Part shown: positions 1-5,683 of the stretch, in pieces
Layout: each line of letters opens with the position of its first letter
Position numbering within the stretch: position 1 is the stretch's first letter
Source: Sphingomonadales bacterium UBA6157
Lineage (GTDB): Bacteria > Pseudomonadota > Alphaproteobacteria > Sphingomonadales > Sphingomonadaceae
Assembly (NCBI GenBank): GCA_002423025.1
Contig: DIUN01000024.1
Coordinates: 23,454 to 32,550, forward strand
Direction of reading: 5' to 3'
Length of the DNA: 9,097 bases
Position numbers and translations under genes: made by a program
Notes under the pieces: model-generated
The model's input: only the letters and a program-made list of their open reading frames with translations
The model's database searches: none
What the model was told of the DNA's origin: nothing

Positions 1-1495
1 AGAAGAAGATGATGTCAAAGCCCGTTACCAGCACATCGCCGGGGTAATGCCGCGCCAGGTCCGTGGTGTTCTCCGGCCAGCCCAGCGTGCCGAACGGCCA
101 CAGCGCCGAGGAGAACCAGGTGTCGAGCACATCCTCGTCGCGGCTCAGCGCCACGCCGGCTCCGGCCAGCGCCTGCGCCTCGGCCTCCGTCTCGGCCACG
201 AACACCGCGCCCTCGGGCGTGTACCACGCCGGAATCCGGTGGCCCCACCAGAGCTGCCGGGAGACGCACCAGGGCTGGATGTTCTCCATCCAGTTGAAGT
301 AGGTCTTTTCCCAGGTCTTGGGCACGAACTGGGTCTTGCCGTCCTGCACCGCCGCCAGCGCCGGCTTGGCCAGCTCGCCGGCGTTCACATACCATTGGTC
401 GGTCAGCCATGGCTCCACCACCACGCCCGAGCGGTCGCCATAGGGCATCTGGATGGTCTTGGCCTCGATCAGCTCGATCAGCCCGAGCGCCTCAAGGTCC
501 GCCACCACCTTCTTGCGCGCCTCGAAGCGGTCCAGCCCGACATAATCGGCCGGAATCCCCTCGGCGGCACAGATCCGCGCATCGGCATCGAGCACATTGA
601 TCATCGGCAGCCCCTGCCGCTTGCCGACTTCGAAATCGTTGAAATCATGCGCCGGGGTGATCTTCACGGCGCCGGAGCCCAGCTCGGGGTCGGCATGTTC
701 ATCCGCCACGATCGGGATGCGGCGGCCGGTGATCGGCAGCGTCACGAACTTGCCGATAACGCTGGCATAGCGCTCGTCGGCGCCGTTCACGGCCACGGCG
801 GTGTCGCCCAGCATCGTCTCCGGGCGGGTGGTCGCCACGATGATATGGTCCCGGCCATCGGCCAGCGTCACGCCATCGGCGAGCGGGTAGCGGATATGGG
901 TGAAGGTGCCGGCCACTTCGCGCGTCTCGACCTCAAGGTCCGAGATCGCGGTCTTCAGCTTCGGGTCCCAGTTCACCAGCCGCTTGTCTCGATACAGCAG
1001 CCCCTCGCGGAACAGCTTCACGAACACCTTGGTGACAGCGGTGTTGAAGCCTTCATCCATGGTGAAGCGCTCGTTGCTCCAGTCACAGCTGGCGCCCAGC
1101 CGGCGCAGCTGGCCGGTGATGGTGCCGCCGCTCTCGGCCTTCCATTCCCACACCTTGGCGACAAACGCCTCGCGGCCCATCGCCTGGCGGGTCAGCCCCT
1201 GCTCGGCGAGCTGGCGTTCCACCACCATCTGCGTGGCGATGCCGGCATGGTCCGTGCCCACCACCCAGCGCGCATCGCGGCCGAGCAGGCGATGGTAGCG
1301 GATCAGCATGTCCTGCAGCGTATTGTCGAGCGCATGGCCGATGTGCAGCGAGCCCGTCACGTTCGGCGGCGGAATGATGATGGTATAGGGCTTGGCCTCG
1401 GGCCGCGCCGGGCGAAAGGCGCCGGTGCTTTCCCAATGCTGATACCAGCGTTGCTCGAATTCGCCGGGCGAAAAGGTCTTGTCGATAAGGCTCAT
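1..1495 (-). CDS. valS: Valine--tRNA ligase (ValRS), N-terminal 498 residues; C-terminal part beyond left edge
   Basis: This cytosolic class Ia aminoacyl-tRNA synthetase charges tRNA-Val with valine and hydrolyses mischarged Thr-tRNA. Translation from the ATG at 1495-1493 gives PPPNVTGSLHIGHALDN, with the class I HIGH motif at residues 51-54. The CP1 editing domain follows at roughly 190-345, with TTRPETMLGDTAVAVN (222-237) and AHDFNDFEVG (282-291). The catalytic core then resumes with VSRQLWWGHRIPAWY (411-425) and DVLDTWFSSALWPF (455-468). These are hallmark ValRS segments, so the identification is secure. The KMSKS loop, anticodon-binding domain and C-terminal coiled coil would lie beyond base 1 and are not visible. 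The frame is intact throughout. It is probably the last gene of the minus-strand operon, 48 bases after popZ. No Shine-Dalgarno (SD) sequence precedes the start. Its first bases share a 12-nt identical context with the popZ start. Confidence 0.98.
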   Translation of the reverse strand, partial: MSLIDKTFSPGEFEQRWYQHWESTGAFRPARPEAKPYTIIIPPPNVTGSLHIGHALDNTLQDMLIRYHRLLGRDARWVVGTDHAGIATQMVVERQLAEQGLTRQAMGREAFVAKVWEWKAESGGTITGQLRRLGASCDWSNERFTMDEGFNTAVTKVFVKLFREGLLYRDKRLVNWDPKLKTAISDLEVETREVAGTFTHIRYPLADGVTLADGRDHIIVATTRPETMLGDTAVAVNGADERYASVIGKFVTLPITGRRIPIVADEHADPELGSGAVKITPAHDFNDFEVGKRQGLPMINVLDADARICAAEGIPADYVGLDRFEARKKVVADLEALGLIELIEAKTIQMPYGDRSGVVVEPWLTDQWYVNAGELAKPALAAVQDGKTQFVPKTWEKTYFNWMENIQPWCVSRQLWWGHRIPAWYTPEGAVFVAETEAEAQALAGAGVALSRDEDVLDTWFSSALWPFGTLGWPENTTDLARHYPGDVLVTGFDIIFF

Positions 1496-1543
1496 GCCCG
1501 GCGTGTTACCCGTCATGCCCCATTCGGGCAACGGGGGGCCGTA

Positions 1544-1834
1544 TCAGCCGCGCCCGGAAAGCCGCTTGATCTCGGCTTGGGTGGCACGCTCGACGATCTC
1601 GGGAAGCCGCTCATCGAGCCACTGCTTGAGCATCGGCTCCAGCATCTGTCGCATCAGCGCTTCCAGCGTCATTGCCGGCACGACCATGGCGCCAGCGTCC
1701 AGCTCTGCTGCCTCGGCCTTCACCGCCTTGGGGGCCTTTGCCGGCTGCTTCTCGGGCTTTGGCTCGGCCTCCGCCGTCACCCGGGCGCGGATCGAATCCA
1801 GAATCGCGTCGATGGTCGGAGGAAGGTCGCTCAT
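1544..1834 (-). CDS. popZ: Small PopZ/DUF2497-family protein (cell-pole organising)
   Basis: This 96-residue protein has the two conserved ends of the PopZ/DUF2497 family. A short N-terminal helix is seen at IDAILDSIRARV (8-19). The C-terminal helical oligomerisation region is TLEALMRQMLEPMLKQWLDERLP (56-78) followed by EIVERATQAEIKRLS. In Caulobacter, PopZ forms polar condensates that anchor the ParB-bound origin and recruit signalling proteins; that role is family knowledge, and here it is inferred. The protein is short: Caulobacter PopZ is about 177 residues with a long Pro/Glu/Asp-rich linker, whereas here the linker (about 21-46) is only 25 residues and rich in Lys, Ala and Pro. The gene lies 9 bases after the TolC-family gene and 48 before valS, a placement common in alphaproteobacteria. 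No SD sequence is visible, so translation may depend on coupling to the upstream gene. Family membership is clear; functional equivalence to Caulobacter PopZ is not. Confidence 0.85.
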   Translation of the reverse strand: MSDLPPTIDAILDSIRARVTAEAEPKPEKQPAKAPKAVKAEAAELDAGAMVVPAMTLEALMRQMLEPMLKQWLDERLPEIVERATQAEIKRLSGRG

Positions 1835-1843
1835 GCCCGGATA

Positions 1844-3271
1844 CTAGGGTTGTTGCGGCCCGATGACCAGAGACCTGCTGGCCCGCGCCGCATCGGGCAA
1901 CGGCAGCGGATCGGGGTTTTCGTCGCCGGCGTCGCTCCACTTGTGGCGAACGCGCTTGGCATTGGCCTCCGGATCATAGGCCTGCACCGGCGCGCCCAGC
2001 GCCACAGCTTCCGCCCCGCCGGCCGCGGCCAGCAGCGCAAAGCCCGCCACCTGCTCATCGCGCTCGGCGGTGGCGAGGTTGACCTGCGCGTTGAGCAGTT
2101 CCTGCTGGGCGTTGAGCAGCTCGATGATGGTGCGGGTGCCGACCTGGTTCTCCTGCGTCACGCCCTCGGCGGCCAGCGCATTGGCTTCCACAGCCACCTT
2201 GGAGGCCTCGATCACGGCGCGGGCGGCGCGCAGCTGGTTGAAGCTGTTGACGACATTTTCCTGCGTGGCGCGGGCCACGGTGGTGATGGTCTCCATCAGT
2301 TGGCCACGCCGGGCCTGCGCCTGCCGCGTCTGCGAGCCGACCGTGCCGGCCTGATAGAGCGGAATGGTGCCGGTGACGATGGCATCCTGCGTCACGAACT
2401 GGCCCTGCCGCACAAAGCTGGCACCGCCGCCGCCGCCTTCAAAGCGCAGGAACGAGGCGCGCAGCTCGGCGGTCACGCTCGGCAGCCGGCGCTTCTGGAT
2501 GTCCTTCACGTCATAGCGGGCGGCAGCTTCATCAAAGCGCGCCGCGATCAGCGCGGGGTTGTTGGCTTCCGCAATGTCCACGGCCTGGCCCTCGGTGCCC
2601 GGCAGCGGCGGCAGCGCCGGCAGCGGCTCCAGCACCTCGGGCGTCTCGCCAACGACGCGGGTAAAGGCCTGGCGCGCGGCGGCAAGCTGGTTGCCGGCCA
2701 CCACGAGGTTGGAGCGGGCCACGGCCAGCCGCGCCTGGGATTGCGCTACATCGGTGCGTGTCAGGTCCCCCACTTCAAAGCGATCGGAGGAGGCCTGCAG
2801 TTCGCGCTGCAGCACCTTCACCTGGCTCTCGTTGAGCTCCACCACCTTCTGGAAGCGCAGCACATCGGCATAGGCCGTCACCACGCCGAGCACGATCTGG
2901 TTCTCGGTGGCGCGCAGCCGGGCGCGGGCGGCGAGGATGCGCGCTTCCGCTGCCGATACCGCGTTGCGCACCCGCCCGCCCTGGTAGAGGGACTGGGTGA
3001 TCGAGCCGCCGAGCGTATAGGTGCGGCCGTTGTCGCTGAAGCCATCAAGCCCGGCCTGATCGAAGTTGGCCCGCGCGCCCACCGTTGGCCGGCCCAGCGC
3101 CAGTGCCTGCGGCACCGCCTCATCGGCCTGGCGCACCACGGCGCGCTGCGCGGCCAGCTCGGGGTTCTGGGCATAGGCCCGGGCGATGGCATCGGCGAGC
3201 GATTCGGCCTGCACCGGAGCAGCGACAATCGCCGTGGCAGCAAGCAGGAGCAGGGAACGCAAGGTCATCAC
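1844..3271 (-). CDS. tolC: TolC-family outer-membrane channel protein
   Basis: This 475-residue protein is the outer-membrane exit duct for tripartite RND/ABC efflux pumps or type I secretion. A Sec signal peptide is visible: basic MTLR, a hydrophobic core LLLLAATAIVAA, and a likely cut after APVQA (residue 22). Two tandem OEP repeats follow. The first (about 24-210) contains ITQSLYQGGRVRNAV (91-105) and LQRELQASSDRFEVGDLTRT (154-173). A proline-rich hinge (LEPLPALPPLPG, 214-225) separates it from the second (about 228-420), which contains GTIPLYQAGTVGSQTRQAQ (301-319) and the signature VGTRTIIELLNAQQELLNAQ (377-396). The tail carries AYDPEANAKRVRHKW (431-445), similar to tails of other alphaproteobacterial TolC proteins, then a Pro-rich end. 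Length is normal for TolC. Two adjacent ATGs (3271 and 3268) could both serve as start, and neither has an obvious SD. The gene lies 40 bases after the methyltransferase gene and 9 before popZ. No inner-membrane pump partner is encoded in the window, so its substrate cannot be told. Confidence 0.95.
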   Translation of the reverse strand: MMTLRSLLLLAATAIVAAPVQAESLADAIARAYAQNPELAAQRAVVRQADEAVPQALALGRPTVGARANFDQAGLDGFSDNGRTYTLGGSITQSLYQGGRVRNAVSAAEARILAARARLRATENQIVLGVVTAYADVLRFQKVVELNESQVKVLQRELQASSDRFEVGDLTRTDVAQSQARLAVARSNLVVAGNQLAAARQAFTRVVGETPEVLEPLPALPPLPGTEGQAVDIAEANNPALIAARFDEAAARYDVKDIQKRRLPSVTAELRASFLRFEGGGGGASFVRQGQFVTQDAIVTGTIPLYQAGTVGSQTRQAQARRGQLMETITTVARATQENVVNSFNQLRAARAVIEASKVAVEANALAAEGVTQENQVGTRTIIELLNAQQELLNAQVNLATAERDEQVAGFALLAAAGGAEAVALGAPVQAYDPEANAKRVRHKWSDAGDENPDPLPLPDAARASRSLVIGPQQP

Positions 3272-3311
3272 AGGGGCAACTTTCGATGGTCAGCAGGGCA
3301 GGTCATCAACT

Positions 3312-3968
3312 TCAGAACGCGAATTCCTTGGGGCGTGCAAAGCCCGGCAGCGGCCGCGCGGCCACTTCCAGAAAGCCCATGCCGGCGATGCGCCCGGCAA
3401 GCAGCGGCCCGGCACAGGCCCGGCCAACACCGCCCTGGCGCACCACGGCTGCGGCGCGCCCGCCCGGCGCCAGCTGCGCCGCCAGGCTGTCCGGAATCGC
3501 CTCGATGGCGCCCTCGAACAAGATCACGTCATAAGGCGCCTGCGCCGGGCAGCCATCGGCAAGCGCGCCCTCCACTACGCTCACCCCCGGCAAATCCCCC
3601 GCAGCGGCCTTCGCCATGGCGGCCAGCGCCGGATCGCTCTCCACCGCCGTGACGCGCGCGCCAAGCGCCGCCGCCACCGCTGCCGAATAGCCGGTGGCTG
3701 CGCCGATGATGAGCAGGCGCTCGCCGGCCTGCAATTCCACATGCTGGAGCAGCAGCCCCAGCACCAGCGGCTCGAGCAGGAAACGGCCGGTCGCCACTTC
3801 CAGCGCGGCATCGGCATAGGCCAGGCCAGCCAGCGCCGGCGGCACGAATCGCTCGCGTGACACGGCATGGAAAGCTGCCACCACGGTCTCGTCATTCACA
3901 CCCACGGTGCGCAGCTGGCTGTCCACCATGGTCTGGCGAAGCGCGGCAAAATGGGCATCAGAGGTCAT
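3312..3968 (-). CDS. Protein-L-isoaspartate O-methyltransferase-like protein (divergent PIMT fold)
   Basis: This 218-residue SAM-dependent methyltransferase fold is related to PIMT (Pcm), which repairs isoaspartyl residues. The N-terminal helix has the family pattern RQTMVDSQLRTVGVNDETVVAA (11-32), then RERFVPPALAGLAYAD (38-53). SAM-binding motif I is LLIIGAATGYSAAVAAALG (85-103), followed by the acidic motif VESDP (109-113) and YDVILFEGAIEAIPDSLAAQL (146-166) before a Gly-Gly turn (169-170). The segment where true PIMTs have the substrate-contacting TIS-Q-P or SIS-A-P pattern reads GRFLLEPLV (61-69), so the usual Ser is Leu. Repair activity is therefore doubtful, and the protein may have another substrate or be non-catalytic. 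The frame stays open to 4055, but I chose the ATG at 3968-3966 because homology begins there and the extra 29 residues look non-coding. It heads the presumed operon with tolC, popZ and valS. I leave the symbol blank because it is not a clear pcm orthologue. Confidence 0.85.
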   Translation of the reverse strand: MTSDAHFAALRQTMVDSQLRTVGVNDETVVAAFHAVSRERFVPPALAGLAYADAALEVATGRFLLEPLVLGLLLQHVELQAGERLLIIGAATGYSAAVAAALGARVTAVESDPALAAMAKAAAGDLPGVSVVEGALADGCPAQAPYDVILFEGAIEAIPDSLAAQLAPGGRAAAVVRQGGVGRACAGPLLAGRIAGMGFLEVAARPLPGFARPKEFAF

Positions 3969-4006
3969 GACAGCATCCACGACAGGGTTCCTGGAACATT
4001 GAGTGT

Positions 4007-4035
4007 TTGATAGGATTAATACAGCAGAGTCGCAA
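4007..4035 (-). promoter_or_regulatory. Candidate sigma-70-type promoter for the methyltransferase-tolC-popZ-valS operon
   Basis: Reading the minus strand, TTGCGA (4035-4030) is separated by 17 bases from TATCAA (4012-4007). Each box matches consensus at four of six positions. Transcription would start near 4000, giving a leader of about 30 bases before the ATG at 3968. The stretch 4000-4045 is noticeably more AT-rich than its surroundings, which supports a promoter here. The exact boxes are a guess. Confidence 0.35.
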
Positions 4036-4074
4036 TCAAAATTGGCGTCCGCCATATCCGTCTAACCGTCAAGG

Positions 4075-4103
4075 TTGCCCTCGCCAAGCTCCATCGCTAA
4101 GGA
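4075..4103 (+). promoter_or_regulatory. Weak candidate promoter for tRNA-Cys
   Basis: TTGCCC (4075-4080) and TAAGGA (4098-4103) are 17 bases apart and lie 15 bases upstream of the tRNA 5' end, the right place for a tRNA promoter. The -35 box is four of six to consensus, but the -10 box is poor. The call rests mainly on position. Confidence 0.22.
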
Positions 4104-4117
4104 AGCCCGGCGCGCGC

Positions 4118-4191
4118 GGCCCGATGGCGGAGTGGTGACGTAACGGACTGCAAATCCGTGCACCCGGGTTCGATTCCCGGTCGGGCCTCCA
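4118..4191 (+). tRNA. tRNA-Cys (anticodon GCA), CCA encoded
   Basis: The 74 bases fold into a full cloverleaf. The acceptor stem GGCCCGA (4118-4124) pairs perfectly with TCGGGCC (4181-4187). A three-pair D stem is formed by GCG (4127-4129) with CGT (4139-4141). The anticodon stem ACGGA/TCCGT (4143-4147, 4155-4159) encloses the loop CTGCAAA, with anticodon GCA at 4150-4152. A four-base variable region follows, then the T stem CCGGG/CCCGG (4164-4168, 4176-4180) with loop TTCGATT. The discriminator base is T (4188), the identity base expected for tRNA-Cys, and CCA is encoded at 4189-4191. It reads UGC and UGU codons. It is transcribed away from the methyltransferase operon and towards the convergent small gene at 4236-4538. 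No second tRNA adjoins it. Confidence 0.97.
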
Positions 4192-4200
4192 CGCGCAACG

Positions 4201-4220
4201 CTGGCCATCATGATGGCCGG
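4201..4220. terminator. Palindromic hairpin between tRNA-Cys and the convergent gene; probable bidirectional terminator
   Basis: A perfect 16-base palindrome (GGCCATCATGATGGCC, 4203-4218) extends by a T-G and a C-G pair to 4201-4220. As RNA it can form an 8-bp stem with a CATG loop on either strand. It starts nine bases after the tRNA CCA end and lies 15 bases beyond the stop of the opposing gene, the expected site for a shared terminator. No T tract follows directly on the plus strand, so efficient intrinsic termination is uncertain. Confidence 0.5.
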
Positions 4221-4235
4221 CAGAATCGCCATGGT

Positions 4236-4538
4236 TCAGGGGTTTTCCCGGACATGCGCCTCGAGCTCGTCAAAGAACCGCTCGAGATTGTGCAACACGT
4301 TCACCTTGAACTCGTAATTCACCTCGGGCGAGTTCGATTCGATGATCGGCGAGGCATCGACCTTCTCGGCATAAGCCGTCGCCACTGTCTTGATATAGTC
4401 GGGTGTCAGCTTGATCTCGCCCATCTTGTCGAGAATCCGCAGCTGCACGATCATGATCTGCCGCACGAGAATCTCGATGGCGGTGATCCGCGCCACCGCC
4501 GCCACTGCATCGAGCTCGACAGATTCGTTCTCGTCCAC
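4236..4538 (-). CDS. Conserved-looking hypothetical protein, 100 residues, GTG start
   Basis: I do not recognise this family. The product is small, soluble and probably all-helical. It has no signal peptide or membrane segment, alternates acidic and hydrophobic residues (IEILVRQIMIVQLRILDKMG, 21-40), and ends with a charged helix LERFFDELEAHVREN (85-99). Codon use is that of a real gene: third positions are mostly G or C, and the Arg/Pro excess seen in shadow frames is absent. I place the start at the GTG at 4538-4536 because the protein-like sequence begins there. No SD is seen for that codon. An in-frame GTG at 4574-4572 has GGAAG six bases upstream and would add 12 residues (VTAPPHRRTLCG). 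The frame remains open further upstream but then overlaps the epimerase gene. It is divergent from the epimerase gene (106 bases apart) and convergent with tRNA-Cys. I assign no function. Confidence 0.72.
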   Translation of the reverse strand: MDENESVELDAVAAVARITAIEILVRQIMIVQLRILDKMGEIKLTPDYIKTVATAYAEKVDASPIIESNSPEVNYEFKVNVLHNLERFFDELEAHVRENP

Positions 4539-4644
4539 GCCGCAGAGTGTACGCCTGTGCGGCGGCGCGGTCACCCCGTGCTTCCACGACCATGCCGGCG
4601 AATCCGGGATGACAGCCCCCGCCCGGATGCGGCATGACCCTGCG

Positions 4645-5640
4645 ATGGCCCTTCGCACCCTTACCGCCCGTATCGAACGCTTCCCCGTGCGCGGCAGCTT
4701 CATCATTGCCCGCGGCGCCAAGACGCATGTCGATGTCGTGGTCGCCGAAGTTTCGGACGGCAGCTTCACCGGGCGCGGCGAAGCGACGGCGATCTATTAT
4801 CGCGGCGAGACGGCAGAGACTGTTGCCGCCGCCATCGCCGCCCAGGCCGATGCCATCGCTGCCGGCGCCAGTCGTGCCGAGTTGCTCGGTCTGATGCCGG
4901 CCGGCGCTGCCCGCAATGCGCTGGATGCCGCCTTGTGGGACCTGGAGGCGAAGCAGACCGGCGTTCGCGTCTGGCAGCGGCTCGGGCTGCCGCAGCCGCG
5001 GCCGATGCTCACCGCCTATACCATCAGCCTTGCGGACCCGGCGACCATGGCGGCGGCGGCCGGCGTGGCGCGCGGGCGCGAGCTGCTCAAGATCAAGCTG
5101 GGCGGGGAGGGCGGGCCGCTGGCCGATATCGAGCGCGCCCGTGCCGTGCGCGCCGCCGCGCCCGATGCGCGGCTGATCATCGATGCCAACGAGGCCTGGG
5201 GCGGCACCGATATCGCCCGCACGGCGGCGGCGCTGGCGACGCTCGATGTCGAGCTGATCGAGCAGCCGGTGCCGGCGGGGCAGGACCATCTGCTCGATGG
5301 CGTGCGCAGCGCCGTGCCGCTGGCGGCGGACGAGAGCTGCCATGATCGCGCCAGCCTCGATGCGATCATCGGCCGCTACAGCCATATCAACATCAAGCTC
5401 GACAAGGCCGGCGGGCTGACAGAGGCGCACGCGCTGGCCCATGCGGCGCGCACCCGCGGGCTCGGCATCATGACCGGCTGCATGCTGTGCACCTCGCTGG
5501 CCATCGCCCCGGCCTTCTATGTGGCGATGCAGGGTGAATATGCCGATCTCGACGGGCCGTTGCTGATCGAGGACCGGCCGCAGGGCCTGCGCTTCGAACA
5601 TTCGGACGTCTGGCCGCCGGAGCCCGCGCTCTGGGGGTGA
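4645..5640 (+). CDS. Dipeptide epimerase (L-Ala-D/L-Glu epimerase type, enolase superfamily)
   Basis: This 331-residue member of the muconate-lactonizing subgroup of the enolase superfamily resembles E. coli YcjG and Bacillus YkfB, which epimerise L-Ala-D-Glu released from peptidoglycan so it can be reused or degraded. The N-terminal capping domain (about 1-115) includes RGSFIIARG (16-24). In the TIM barrel the catalytic residues are all visible: the KIK motif (149-151; K151 the likely base), metal ligands D180 (IIDANEAW), E206 (IEQPVP) and D229 (ADES), and the second Lys K251 (NIKLDKAGG). The loop MTGCMLCTSLAIAPA (276-290) matches the dipeptide epimerase subgroup. Length is normal. I chose the ATG at 4645 because homology begins directly after it; ATGs at 4609 and 4627 are also in frame, and none has a clear SD. 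glnD follows after 43 bases on the same strand. No murein peptidase or permease gene is adjacent. Substrate specificity is inferred from family. Confidence 0.9.
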   Translation: MALRTLTARIERFPVRGSFIIARGAKTHVDVVVAEVSDGSFTGRGEATAIYYRGETAETVAAAIAAQADAIAAGASRAELLGLMPAGAARNALDAALWDLEAKQTGVRVWQRLGLPQPRPMLTAYTISLADPATMAAAAGVARGRELLKIKLGGEGGPLADIERARAVRAAAPDARLIIDANEAWGGTDIARTAAALATLDVELIEQPVPAGQDHLLDGVRSAVPLAADESCHDRASLDAIIGRYSHINIKLDKAGGLTEAHALAHAARTRGLGIMTGCMLCTSLAIAPAFYVAMQGEYADLDGPLLIEDRPQGLRFEHSDVWPPEPALWG

Positions 5641-5648
5641 ACAGCCTC

Positions 5649-5678
5649 TTCCCCAAATCCGCGCCCGGGGCCTATAGT
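5649..5678 (+). promoter_or_regulatory. Candidate promoter abutting glnD, possibly giving a leaderless transcript
   Basis: TATAGT (5673-5678) matches the -10 consensus at five of six positions and ends only five bases before the glnD ATG. The best -35 candidate is the poor TTCCCC (5649-5654), 18 bases upstream. If used, transcription would begin at or next to the ATG itself, consistent with the lack of any SD sequence here. It lies in the 43-base gap after the epimerase stop, so glnD might also be read through from that gene. Confidence 0.35.
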
Positions 5679-5683
5679 CCGCC

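Noticed and set aside
1505..1532. An imperfect inverted repeat (GTTACCCG with CGGGCAAC, one mismatch) in the gap between popZ and valS, considered as a valS leader regulator such as a T-box.
   Set aside because: The stem is short with a 12-base loop, there is no T-box signature or space for one in 48 bases, and T-boxes are not typical of alphaproteobacteria.
47..3652. A single open frame of about 1200 codons on the plus strand, antisense to valS, popZ, tolC and the methyltransferase gene.
   Set aside because: The product is low-complexity, rich in His, Arg, Gly and Leu, with no domain. It is the expected mirror of GC-rich genes whose third-codon preferences suppress stops in that antisense frame, and it runs across four separate real genes.
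3969..4055. An N-terminal extension of 29 residues on the methyltransferase frame, starting at an ATG at 4055.
   Set aside because: The extra residues do not resemble the family N-terminus and lie over the AT-rich promoter candidate. Homology begins at the ATG at 3968.
4118..4240. tRNA-Cys as an integration site of a genomic island or prophage.
   Set aside because: There is no integrase gene, no repeated tRNA 3' end in the window and no change in composition on either side.
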